Positions 1 to 9,273 of a DNA stretch of 64,000 nt are shown here, one piece after another (the stretch's first letter is position 1; every line of letters starts with the position of its first letter). Location: the NCBI GenBank assembly GCA_021773815.1, contig JAJFJS010000065.1, positions 1 through 64,000 on the forward strand, in the 5' to 3' direction. The DNA is from Gammaproteobacteria bacterium (GTDB lineage: Bacteria; Pseudomonadota; Gammaproteobacteria; Steroidobacterales; GCA-2729495). The notes beneath the pieces were generated by a model that saw only the letters and a list, made by a program, of their open reading frames with translations, was not told the origin of the DNA and made no database searches. Made by a program: the position numbers and the translations under genes.

Positions 1-2359
1 CGCCGCCGAAATTGTAGCGGGCGCCCACGCCCCACCAGCGCGGCAGGCCGGCGGCCTGCTGGTTGAAGCCGAACAGGCCGGTGAAGTCGAACGTGTAGGT
101 CTTGTACTCTTCCTCGAACGCATTATTCACGAAGGCATAGACTTCCCACGCGCCGCTGCCGGCCGTATACGAACTGCGGAAGTTGACGACGGTATAGCCG
201 TTCTCCCGCGAGACCGGGTGGTTCTGGATGTCATACCAGATCTCGCTCTGGTAATTGCCCCAGCCCTGCACCGCCATCGTGCCGCCGAACGCCGGCCACT
301 CGTAGCGCACCAGCGCATTCACGCTCAGCTCCGGCGCACCGACCATGTCGCGATCGCGAACCGCGTCACCGGTGATCGTCGGGATGTTCTCCGCGGTCGC
401 GTCGAGCATGCCGAGGCCGAGTTGCAGCGTCAGCCCGTCGATCGGCCGGCTGTCGATCTCGATTTCGCCGCCGTAGACCTCCGCGTCCGTGTTGAAGATC
501 ACCTGGTTCAGGATCAGCCACTGGAACGTCTGGAAATCCTGATAATCGTAGTAGAAGACCGCGGCGTTGACCCGCGTCGTGTCGTTCAGGATCACGGACT
601 TCACGCCCAGCTCGTAGGCGTCGAGGGTTTCCTTGCCGAACGGAATCGACGACACCGGGTTGTTGCCGAACACCTGCGTCGTGTCGAGGAAGCCGTTGTT
701 GAAGCCCGCCGACTTCTTGCCGCGAGACCATGATCCGTACAGCAGCACGTCGTCCGTGACGCTCCAGTTCACCTGCAGCCTACCCGTGAAGTAATCGTCG
801 TCCTGCTCGGCCAGCGAACCGACCGTCGCCGTGTTGAACAGGATCATATAGTCAGGCGTGGGTCGCGATGGACCGAGCGGTGTCGGCGCCGGGTTGAAAC
901 AACCGTTCAGCAACGGCGTCGGATCCGTGCTGCAGAACGCGGTGATGCCGGAATCATCGATATTGACGAAATCCAGTTCCTTCTCTTCATCCGTATACCG
1001 CAGACTCGCGATAACCGTCCAGTCTTCGGCAACATCGTACTCCGCCTGACCGAACACGTCCCACGATTCGGTGTCCTGGGTGTAGTCGGCATCCATCCGG
1101 ACGAAACCGATCGCGTCGGTGTTCAGGTTATAGGCGCCCTTGACCTCGTTATCGAAGTAGTAGAAACCGGCCAGCCACCGGAACTCCTCCATTTCCCCGG
1201 CAACGCGCAGTTCCTGCGACAGCGTATCCGTTTCGGCCGCAAAGGTCGGAGCGATGAACGATAGCGTCTGACCGGGAGCGGTACCGAGGAACGGGTTCAT
1301 GTCCGAATCTTCTTCCTGCAGCCGCTCGACATTCGTGAACGCGGTAATGGACGTGAACTCCAACCCGCCGACGCGCCATTCGATGTTCGCGCTGAGCCCG
1401 GTGTTTTCGACCTTGACCCGGCCCGGGCGATCGTAATCGCCGGTCCACGGATCACCGTCGGTGTCCTGATAGCCGAACGCATCGCAGCCGGGGCAGGAAC
1501 CCCAGAAATCCTCGGTCGCCGGCAGCGGCAAACTCGTGTTGAAGTCGGCGCTGGGCTTGGTGGCCTCGTGCTGCCAGGCGCCAACCTCGGTGTCGTTCTC
1601 CGAGTAGTTGGCGTTCAGCAGGATGTCCCAGGCGTCGGAGGGCTGGACCAGCAGCTGGACCCGGCCCGCATACGAGTCGGCACCGTTATAGTCCTGCCCG
1701 CCCGGCGTCCGGTTCTTGGTCCAGCCGTCGTGTTCGTTATAGGCCAGCGACACGCGGCCCATGACGGCGTCAGTACCGAGCGGTCCGCCGACCGCGCCCT
1801 CGGCCTTGATCTGCTCGAAGTCGCCGTACCAGGCGTCCGCGTAGGCCTCGAATTGCTCACTCGGCCGCTTGGTCACGTAGTGGATCACGCCGCCCGTGGA
1901 GTTGCGGCCGAACAGGCCGCCCTGGGGACCGCGCAGCACCTCGATGCGTTCGATGTCGAACAACTGCAGCGCCAGTCCGCCCATCGCCGGCTTGTAGACG
2001 TCATCGACGTACACCGCGACGGGGTTTTCCTGGGCATCGGCAAAGTCATTGAGGCCGACACCACGCAGGAAGAAGTTGATCTGGCTCGATTCGGCCTGCG
2101 GCACCGTGTAGTTCAGGTTGGGCGTCATGTGCGTGATGTCCACGCTGTTGACGAAACCGAGGTCGCGGACCTGGGTATCGCCGAACGCGGTCACGGAGAT
2201 GCCGACGTCCTGCAGATTCTGTTCCCGTCGCTGAGCCGTAATCATGAACTCTTCCGACGGGGCATTGGTCGCGGCCACGGCAAAGTCACCGATCACAACC
2301 GCCAGCATCGTTGCTGCCGATGCCACGATCGGCATCGCTGATCTTCTACTCCACATCAT
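1..2359 (-). CDS. TonB-dependent receptor (partial, C-terminus just beyond the window edge)
   Basis: Minus strand is open from ATG at 2359 to the window edge (not in the ORF track because it runs off). Plug-domain motifs read as VLRGPQGGLFGRNSTGGVIHYVTKRP, and the C-terminus reads ...WWGVGARYNFGG. SD-like GGGGGGACGGA precedes ATGATG. Confidence 0.93.
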   Translation of the reverse strand, partial: MMWSRRSAMPIVASAATMLAVVIGDFAVAATNAPSEEFMITAQRREQNLQDVGISVTAFGDTQVRDLGFVNSVDITHMTPNLNYTVPQAESSQINFFLRGVGLNDFADAQENPVAVYVDDVYKPAMGGLALQLFDIERIEVLRGPQGGLFGRNSTGGVIHYVTKRPSEQFEAYADAWYGDFEQIKAEGAVGGPLGTDAVMGRVSLAYNEHDGWTKNRTPGGQDYNGADSYAGRVQLLVQPSDAWDILLNANYSENDTEVGAWQHEATKPSADFNTSLPLPATEDFWGSCPGCDAFGYQDTDGDPWTGDYDRPGRVKVENTGLSANIEWRVGGLEFTSITAFTNVERLQEEDSDMNPFLGTAPGQTLSFIAPTFAAETDTLSQELRVAGEMEEFRWLAGFYYFDNEVKGAYNLNTDAIGFVRMDADYTQDTESWDVFGQAEYDVAEDWTVIASLRYTDEEKELDFVNIDDSGITAFCSTDPTPLLNGCFNPAPTPLGPSRPTPDYMILFNTATVGSLAEQDDDYFTGRLQVNWSVTDDVLLYGSWSRGKKSAGFNNGFLDTTQVFGNNPVSSIPFGKETLDAYELGVKSVILNDTTRVNAAVFYYDYQDFQTFQWLILNQVIFNTDAEVYGGEIEIDSRPIDGLTLQLGLGMLDATAENIPTITGDAVRDRDMVGAPELSVNALVRYEWPAFGGTMAVQGWGNYQSEIWYDIQNHPVSRENGYTVVNFRSSYTAGSGAWEVYAFVNNAFEEEYKTYTFDFTGLFGFNQQAAGLPRWWGVGARYNFGG

Positions 2360-2531
2360 TCCGTCCCCCCTGATGGTTGTTTCCCGACCGGCAATGTCGG
2401 CTTATCGGCGATTCCCCCGGAACCGGCGACTCCCCGCATGCCCGATCAGTCCAATCGATACCCGTTCATCCCGAAAAAATAATAATACTCCGGATTCGCG
2501 CCCGTCGATTTACGGACCGACGCCGCACGGC

Positions 2532-3734
2532 TCAACCGGCCGTCTCATCCGACCACGGCCCCCACAGCTGCGCCTTGATGTCCGCCCACGACGCATCATC
2601 GCCCGCCGGCTGAAACCGGCAGCCGGGATGATCATAGGCCGGTTTCGTCCAGGTGCCGCGGTCCACGAGGCGCCGGATATTGGCCCGATACACCTCGTCC
2701 ACCTCGGCATGCGACTTCGGGTCGTCGTTGAGCCAAAGATTCTTCGGATGGATCGGCTCCTCGTACATGCGCTTGAACAATTCGACCCGCAGGTCCTTGA
2801 GCCAGTTGCTGTTGAGATTCATCGCGCGGAACTGGCGCAACGCCTCGATATCCACGGTCGCCGCGACGATCGTGTTGTGGGTCGACGCGCTGTAGGAAAT
2901 GATCTGCCCGCGGTAATCGACGATGTGTGCGCTGCCCCCGGCGATATCGACCGGGTGCTTCGATGCCGCACCCAGGTACACGGGCCCCGCGTTCGGGCAC
3001 AGCATATAAACCGAATTGAACTCCGCATGACCCTGATTCTGGATCATCCAGGTGCCGCCGCCCGGGTAGCCTGCGGTCGTCATCGGCGTGGCCTCGCTGG
3101 GTCGGTACACAACCTCGGCGCCGTTGAACGCCAGCGCGCGGACCGCTTCGGGGTATTCGCCGTCGCTGCAGCAGATCGTGCCGATGTTGCCGATGTCGTC
3201 GGTCTTGAGCACCGGGTAGAACGCCTCGATGCCGTCACCGAACAGCTCGACCCACCGGTCGTAGACATCGTGCGGCACGCACGAGCGCTCCCGGCACCAG
3301 ACATGATTCTTCGCGGCCTTGTGCACGACCTCGCCGTTCGGTGCGATCACGAACATCGTGTTGAAATAACGGTCCGCCATGACCTCGGGCCAGCGCGCCT
3401 TGCACTGGCCGATGATGTAGGTGTCGTAGAGTTTCGCGAGTCGCCCGAGGCGCTCGGTTTCCTCGCCCGGGATATCGATGAACAGATCCCTGGCCGCCAT
3501 GACATGCGGCAGGTCGAAGATTTCGTCGGTGAAGCCGGTCAACGCCCCTTCCGCCAGGCTGACGATCTTGACGGGCATGTTGATGTTAACCATCGAGACG
3601 CCGGCGTGAATGGCCTCTTCGATCGTGTCCAGATTATGGCGGATGTGTTTGCGTTCCGAAATACCGTAGATCACGGTCGAAAGCCCCACAGCCAAGTATG
3701 GGGCTACCGGTTTCGGCGCTTTCTGCTCAGGCAA
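2532..3734 (-). CDS. Carbon-nitrogen hydrolase (nitrilase/aliphatic amidase superfamily)
   Basis: 400 aa; candidate Glu-Lys-Cys triad (GEETER, HKAAKNH, GTICCSDGEYPEAVRALAFNGAEVV). Confidence 0.85.
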   Translation of the reverse strand: MPEQKAPKPVAPYLAVGLSTVIYGISERKHIRHNLDTIEEAIHAGVSMVNINMPVKIVSLAEGALTGFTDEIFDLPHVMAARDLFIDIPGEETERLGRLAKLYDTYIIGQCKARWPEVMADRYFNTMFVIAPNGEVVHKAAKNHVWCRERSCVPHDVYDRWVELFGDGIEAFYPVLKTDDIGNIGTICCSDGEYPEAVRALAFNGAEVVYRPSEATPMTTAGYPGGGTWMIQNQGHAEFNSVYMLCPNAGPVYLGAASKHPVDIAGGSAHIVDYRGQIISYSASTHNTIVAATVDIEALRQFRAMNLNSNWLKDLRVELFKRMYEEPIHPKNLWLNDDPKSHAEVDEVYRANIRRLVDRGTWTKPAYDHPGCRFQPAGDDASWADIKAQLWGPWSDETAG

Positions 3735-3842
3735 TGCAGGTCACCTTACAGTCTCGAACGATCGACCGATTGTAGGTCGGATGACAAAACAAGGCAAGGG
3801 CCGTAGAATCGGTTTACCGACCCAAAAACTCCGCAGCGATCC

Positions 3843-4511
3843 ATGACCCGCAGCAGCGATCCATCCAGCCTGCAAAAAAGCGTGCGCCGGGGCACCGCCA
3901 AGCGTCGACCCGGCAAGGCGACGGCCGCACGGCTGATCGAAGCCGCATTCGAATTACTGGAAACGGAAAACCTCGACCGGTTTTCGATGCGCAGCGTCGC
4001 CCAGCGCGCCGGCGTCAGCCTGGCCAACCTGCAATACTACTTTCCGACGCGATCAGACCTGGCCAAGGCATTGTATTTTCATATCGAGGCCCGCTATCGA
4101 ACCGCCTACGAGCAGTGCACGGCGGCCGCGCCGGCGATACCCATCGAACGCCTCAAAGCCGTGCTCCGATTCAATATGCAGGACATCACGACGCGTCCGA
4201 CGCGCCGTTTCTTCATTCAATTCTGGGCCCTGCTCGGCTCGATGGACGATTTTTCGGGCAAGTATCTCGGCGAACTCTATGCGATCGATATCGAGCAACT
4301 CAGCGAGCATATCCGACCGCTGCAACCCGATGCACCGCCCGAAGAAATTGCCCGGCGCGCCACGCTGATCGCGGCCGTGACCGAAGGGCTGACCGTGGTC
4401 ATGGGCAACGTCCGGCGGGGAGATCCGGGTTGCAAAGCGCTGCTGGACGCCGCCTTCGAACTGATGATCAACATCGCGACGGGCGATGCTATGGCGCCGC
4501 CTCGTCCATGA
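3843..4511 (+). CDS. TetR/AcrR family transcriptional regulator
   Basis: 222 aa; N-terminal HTH 'ARLIEAAFELLETENLDRFSMRSVAQRAGVSLANLQYYFPTRSDLAKAL'. Confidence 0.9.
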   Translation: MTRSSDPSSLQKSVRRGTAKRRPGKATAARLIEAAFELLETENLDRFSMRSVAQRAGVSLANLQYYFPTRSDLAKALYFHIEARYRTAYEQCTAAAPAIPIERLKAVLRFNMQDITTRPTRRFFIQFWALLGSMDDFSGKYLGELYAIDIEQLSEHIRPLQPDAPPEEIARRATLIAAVTEGLTVVMGNVRRGDPGCKALLDAAFELMINIATGDAMAPPRP

Positions 4512-5664
4512 CCGCATTGCGACTGCGGTAAATGATGAACAGGAACAGCAGCGTACTGACAACACAGAACAACGCCGCCATCTGCATGATGCCGCTGTAA
4601 TCGTCGTCGGCGCGGATCAACGCGGCGGCAATCGCCGGTCCGAACGCGGCGCCGAGTCCCTGCGCGGCGGTCATCATGACCAGGTAGCGCCCCCGGATAT
4701 CGAGATGCGCAATGGCGCCCATTTGATACGAAACTGCCACGATAAACAGCGCCTGAAACACGCCCGTGCTGACGAAAAAGGTCGCCGCGCCGAACTCGCC
4801 GATCAGCACAAATAACGCGATGGCCTGACCGACGAGCACGATCAGCAACGGCCAGTATCGGCCGTAACGGTGACTGGCCCACGCGGCCGCCAGGGCGCCG
4901 GCAATAGCCATGATTTGCGAGACACCCAGCGCGAGGCCGATGGTGCTGGCCGGCAGCCCGGCCGCCTGGCCGATGCGTTCGACGAAAGCCCAGAACCCGA
5001 AGACGTTGATAAAAAAGATCACGCTCGCGAACAGGCCAAGCCAGATTAACGGCGCGTGATTCGGTTCGCGCCCGCCACCCGCCGGCGCGGACGCACGGAT
5101 CCGCCCCTGCGTCGGGTAGCGCAGCAGCGCCGGCAGAATCACGACCGACAGCGCGGCGAGCAGGTAGTACAGCGCGCTGACGCCCCATGCCTGCACGATA
5201 TACGGCGCGATTAGAAACGCGCCCAGCATCATGACGCCCTGCACCGCCTGACCGAGGCCGAACGCACGATCCGGCTCCGGGTTATCGCCCAGCGCCGCAA
5301 CTGTCACGGCGAACAGACTGCCCCCGGCCAGGCCCGTCAGAAAACGCAGGACGAGCAGCGGCGTATAGGCGGAAAGATTGGCGCTGACGACATTCAGAAT
5401 CGCATACAGCGCAAACGCGACAACGAGCGCCCGGACCCAGGACACCCTGCGGATCCAGATTGCCGCGATGACCGATGCGACAACCAGCCCGAGCCCTTCC
5501 AGCGATGCGATATTGGCTGCCTGCTGTTCGCTGAAGCCGAAGCTATCGATCAGGCCGCCGACAATCATCGGCATCAGGATGATGGCCGCCGGGCCGAGCG
5601 GATAGACGAGACAAATCAGCAGCGTCGTCGACAGCCGGTGATCGAAATGATTCGTTGCGCCCAT
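4489..5664 (-). CDS. MFS transporter
   Basis: About 390 aa, 12 hydrophobic segments, 'LLVLRFLTGLAGGSLFAVTVAALGD'. Start set at MGATNHFD. Confidence 0.87.
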   Translation of the reverse strand: MGATNHFDHRLSTTLLICLVYPLGPAAIILMPMIVGGLIDSFGFSEQQAANIASLEGLGLVVASVIAAIWIRRVSWVRALVVAFALYAILNVVSANLSAYTPLLVLRFLTGLAGGSLFAVTVAALGDNPEPDRAFGLGQAVQGVMMLGAFLIAPYIVQAWGVSALYYLLAALSVVILPALLRYPTQGRIRASAPAGGGREPNHAPLIWLGLFASVIFFINVFGFWAFVERIGQAAGLPASTIGLALGVSQIMAIAGALAAAWASHRYGRYWPLLIVLVGQAIALFVLIGEFGAATFFVSTGVFQALFIVAVSYQMGAIAHLDIRGRYLVMMTAAQGLGAAFGPAIAAALIRADDDYSGIMQMAALFCVVSTLLFLFIIYRSRNAVMDEAAP

Positions 5665-5725
5665 ACTCAATTTCCGTGGGTTACCGAACGGCCGACGCGA
5701 GCACACCGGCCATGCATCGTAGCGA

Positions 5726-6535
5726 CTATTGGGCGGTCAGGCCGCCATCGACGACAAACTCCGCGCCGGTGATAAACCGGGCCGCATCGGACGCCAGAAA
5801 CAGCACCATCGCGGCGATATCCTGCGGCTGACCGATATCGGGCAGCACCTGCATGTCCATGTAAAACTGCATGGCCTCATCGATACTGCCGACCATCCCC
5901 TTGGCCCGCATGTCTTCCAGCTCCTGACGGAACATCGGGGTATCCGTGTTGCCCGGATGTACCGTGTTGACGCGGATGCCGTAACCGGCTCGACCGCACT
6001 CGACGGCAACGCTCTTGCTGAACAGGCGCACGGCGCCTTTGGTCGAACAATACGCGGACAGTTCTTCGGCCCCGATGATGCCGCCGACCGACGACAGGTT
6101 GATGATGGAACCGCCGCGCCCGCTCGCGCCGCCCGGGCGCATGACCTCGACCGCCTGCCGCGTGCCGAGAAACACGCTGTCGAGATTGACGGCGTGCACG
6201 CGTTGCCATTCGGCCAGCGTCGTCTCCAGTAATGATCGAACCACCGCGATACCTGCATTGTTGACCAGCACATCCAGCCCGCCGTGCCGGTCCACGACGG
6301 CGGCGACGGTATCGCGCCACTGCGCTTCGGCAGTCACATCCAGCGCCCGGAACTCGGCGACGCCGCCGGCGGCGATGATGTCGGCGACGACTGCCTTTGC
6401 TTCCGGCGCCGCAATGTCGGTGACGATGACGCGGGCCCCGTGCCGGGCCAGCGTCATTGCGCACGCCGCGCCGATCCCCTTGGCAGCCCCGGTGACCAGT
6501 GCAACCTTGTCTTTGACGTGGATATCCGACTGCAT
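5726..6535 (-). CDS. SDR family NAD(P)-dependent oxidoreductase
   Basis: TGAAKGIGAACA cofactor motif, NNAG, YCSTK active site, C-terminal 'ITGAEFVVDGGLTAQ'. Confidence 0.95.
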   Translation of the reverse strand: MQSDIHVKDKVALVTGAAKGIGAACAMTLARHGARVIVTDIAAPEAKAVVADIIAAGGVAEFRALDVTAEAQWRDTVAAVVDRHGGLDVLVNNAGIAVVRSLLETTLAEWQRVHAVNLDSVFLGTRQAVEVMRPGGASGRGGSIINLSSVGGIIGAEELSAYCSTKGAVRLFSKSVAVECGRAGYGIRVNTVHPGNTDTPMFRQELEDMRAKGMVGSIDEAMQFYMDMQVLPDIGQPQDIAAMVLFLASDAARFITGAEFVVDGGLTAQ

Positions 6536-6579
6536 GATTCGAATCCTGTTATGGCGCCGTCACGCCGCCGGAACCCCGG

Positions 6580-8406
6580 TCACGGCCCGGCGCCTGTCCC
6601 ACTTTCATTCAACAGGTAGATGACGCTGGCCGCTTCTCCGTTGCGCCCCTGCATCGCCTTGTGGTTGGTGAGCCAGTCGGGCGGCACCAGTTCCGGGAAA
6701 TTACCCAGCCCGAGGACGATATCGGTTTTCTTGTCGCCATTGACGTCGGCGGCTTCGATCGAAGTCCAGACACCGAAGAATTCTGTCGGAATCGATTGCG
6801 GCGCAAACCGGAAATCGCCCTGATTCTCCAGATACACAAAGGTTTCCGGCTCGTCGTAGCTCCACTGGGGAAACAGCGCGATCGCCGCGATGTCCGGGTC
6901 GCCATCGGCATCGAAATCCTGCACGACCGACCGGATCGCGCCATGCATTCGATAGAAATGCTCCATGGAGAAATTCAGCCCGCCGTTGTTTCTCCAAAAC
7001 CGGATGCCATGCTGCGGGCGCGGCGCGGGCACGATATTGATGATGTGATTGCCGGCCACGTTGTCGCCGTTGAGCACCACGAGATCCATGTCGCCATCGC
7101 CGTCGAAGTCGGCTGCCTTGAGGCTGTTGCCGCCGTATGACGGCGTGTTCTGGTCGAGCACGTGGCGCGTGAACGTCTCGTCGCCGTTATTGATAAACAG
7201 CAGCAGCAATTGCTTGCCCTGCGCGACCACGGCGCCGATATCCGGCCGCCCGTCGCCGTTAAAGTCCGCAATGGCGCTGTCGATCAGGCCGGCGTCCCTG
7301 GCCAGCACCGTTTCGCGCAGGCCACCCGGCATCATCCCCGCCGGAATCTCGGCGGCCGCATCGGCCCAGAGCTTCGCGTACTCGGGCGTCTGGTAGTAGA
7401 TCGACAGTTCGCTGCGGGCATCTTCCTGGACGCCGTCGCCGAACGCATTGGCCACGATATCCGCCAGTCCGTCGCCGTTCATATCGACCGAGTCGTGCTG
7501 CACGAAGCGTTGCTTGCCGTTGACCAGCATACGAGCCCGCAGTTCGCCGTTCTCCAGTGTCCAGTCGCTGATACGCGCAATACCGACATCGGTCATCGGG
7601 AACCGGCCGTGCTCGACGACCCGCACCCCGGTCCCGGTCAGCGCCATATCGATCGGATCGCTGGCCAGCTTGGTATAGGCGATACGCTTGCCCGTGTCGA
7701 TATCGAACACGACCATGTCATCCCATGCCTCAAATCCCTCGCGTCGCTCGCCGCCGCCGACCCAGTCGTCGATAACGGTACGCCCGACGTAAATACGCCC
7801 GCGCGCGCGATCTACCTGCGTAGCCAGGATCAGCCCGTTCGGTTCGAGAGCCAGGTTCGGCAGCACCGGTCGGAACGTTTTGGCTACCGGCGGCTTGGGC
7901 CCCTGCATTTCCAGGTCCGGCCATGACTTGGCGCCGGTGACCAGGTATTCCCGCATCTGCAGCCACTCCGCCTTGCTCATCAGCGGTTCAGCGGGTATGT
8001 ACTTCTTCATCGGATACAGGTCACGGAAATAACCGTTGCTGTCGTAAAGGAAATAACGCTTCGTGTAATCCTCTTCGGGTTCGAGTTCCGGCGGGAACGT
8101 TTCCGTGCGCATGTCGGCGAACTCGTCCCCTTTCATGCCCATGTAGTTGCCCATGTAGTGCAGCGCGAACGGCCAGTATTCCTTCGACAGGTCACCCGGC
8201 TCGGGGGCCAGGTGACAGCCGGTGCAATGCAGGTCGACGAGTTCTTTGCCACTCAATACGGATTCCGACTCACCGGCCGCAACCGCCGGCTTGCCCTCCT
8301 CGTCCGGCGCGCCACAGCCGCCGAGTAACATGGCGGCGGTGAGTACCACCATGACCGCGACTACGCCGCGCGTTCTGACCATGCCGTGTTGCCCGCCTGA
8401 TTTCAT
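6580..8406 (-). CDS. VCBS/FG-GAP repeat lipoprotein with N-terminal c-type heme motif
   Basis: Lipobox MLLGGC; one CXXCH (LHCTGCH); repeated DxNGDGxxD/DFDGDGDMD FG-GAP motifs. Confidence 0.85.
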   Translation of the reverse strand: MKSGGQHGMVRTRGVVAVMVVLTAAMLLGGCGAPDEEGKPAVAAGESESVLSGKELVDLHCTGCHLAPEPGDLSKEYWPFALHYMGNYMGMKGDEFADMRTETFPPELEPEEDYTKRYFLYDSNGYFRDLYPMKKYIPAEPLMSKAEWLQMREYLVTGAKSWPDLEMQGPKPPVAKTFRPVLPNLALEPNGLILATQVDRARGRIYVGRTVIDDWVGGGERREGFEAWDDMVVFDIDTGKRIAYTKLASDPIDMALTGTGVRVVEHGRFPMTDVGIARISDWTLENGELRARMLVNGKQRFVQHDSVDMNGDGLADIVANAFGDGVQEDARSELSIYYQTPEYAKLWADAAAEIPAGMMPGGLRETVLARDAGLIDSAIADFNGDGRPDIGAVVAQGKQLLLLFINNGDETFTRHVLDQNTPSYGGNSLKAADFDGDGDMDLVVLNGDNVAGNHIINIVPAPRPQHGIRFWRNNGGLNFSMEHFYRMHGAIRSVVQDFDADGDPDIAAIALFPQWSYDEPETFVYLENQGDFRFAPQSIPTEFFGVWTSIEAADVNGDKKTDIVLGLGNFPELVPPDWLTNHKAMQGRNGEAASVIYLLNESGTGAGP

Positions 8407-8472
8407 TTACTGTTCCTCCCGCAGAAGCTACTCATTCCGTATCGCCCGCTCGATACAGCGGTGCCGGACGTA

Positions 8473-8542
8473 ACTTTATAACTGATTGGCACAAATATAG
8501 TAGTCGGAAGTGTCTTCCCCGTGCGCCAATACGTTATAAAGT
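8473..8542. promoter_or_regulatory. Long imperfect inverted repeat in divergent promoter region
   Basis: Left arm 8473-8493 ACTTTATAACTGATTGGCACA; right arm 8522-8542 TGCGCCAATACGTTATAAAGT (reverse complement ACTTTATAACGTATTGGCGCA). 18 of 21 positions match, 28-nt spacer, between divergent genes starting at 8406 (-) and 8590 (+). Confidence 0.6.
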
Positions 8543-8589
8543 GACGATCGGCACCGAATTCCGATTCCGGTACCGAAAAAGAACGAACC

Positions 8590-9273
8590 ATGCCAGCACC
8601 CAAGCGCCTGCGTCAAAATCTGGCCCTGATCCTCGGCATCGGCATCGGCGGTGCGGCACTGGCCGTACTCTTGCTGCCCGACCGGGAGATGCTGCATGCT
8701 CGGGGGCCGATGAATACCGGTCACGAGAATCTGCGTTGCGAGTACTGCCATCAGCCCGCACGCGGCAACCTGCGCCAGCAATTGCAGGCTAATGCCCGCT
8801 ATCTGCTGCGCCTGCGCGCGAGTAAAGCCAATTTCGGGCTGCAACGCGCAGGCAACCCGCAGTGCCTGGCCTGTCACGATCGGCCGACGGATCGACACCC
8901 GGTGTTTCGCTTCAACGAGCCCCGTTTCCAGGAAGCCCGCAGCGCCATACACCCCGAGTCCTGCATCTCCTGCCACCTCGAGCATCGGGGCGTGCGAGCC
9001 ACGGTCGTGGACCTCGGCTATTGCCGGCACTGTCACGAAGACACGCGGCTGAAGAACGATCCCGTCGATATCTCACACGAGACCCTGATCGCCGAAGAGC
9101 AATGGAACAGCTGCCTGGGATGTCACGATTTTCACGGCAACCATGTAATGAAGACGGCGCAGCGGCTCGATGACGCGATGCCCCCGGAACGCATCCGGGC
9201 CTATCTCAGCGGCGGCGCATCACCCTACGGAACGGACAAACGCCACGAACCGCGCGAGGAACCGCCGCCGTGA
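8590..9273 (+). CDS. Membrane-anchored multiheme (5x CXXCH) c-type cytochrome
   Basis: N-terminal TM segment; CEYCH, CLACH, CISCH, CRHCH, CLGCH. Confidence 0.88.
   Translation: MPAPKRLRQNLALILGIGIGGAALAVLLLPDREMLHARGPMNTGHENLRCEYCHQPARGNLRQQLQANARYLLRLRASKANFGLQRAGNPQCLACHDRPTDRHPVFRFNEPRFQEARSAIHPESCISCHLEHRGVRATVVDLGYCRHCHEDTRLKNDPVDISHETLIAEEQWNSCLGCHDFHGNHVMKTAQRLDDAMPPERIRAYLSGGASPYGTDKRHEPREEPPP

Noticed and set aside
2244-3806. 520-aa plus-strand ORF opposite the CN-hydrolase
   Set aside because: Arg/Asp/Val-biased composition typical of antisense translation in GC-rich sequence; the minus-strand gene has catalytic motifs.
8483-8500. Sigma-54 promoter (TTGGCAC element)
   Set aside because: The GG half matches, but the downstream TTGCW element at the required spacing is missing.
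8590-9273. Pentaheme cytochrome as a NapC/NirT/CymA homolog
   Set aside because: It has a TM anchor, but the first heme context (CEYCHQPARGN) and spacing do not read as NapC/NirT; kept as an unassigned multiheme cytochrome.
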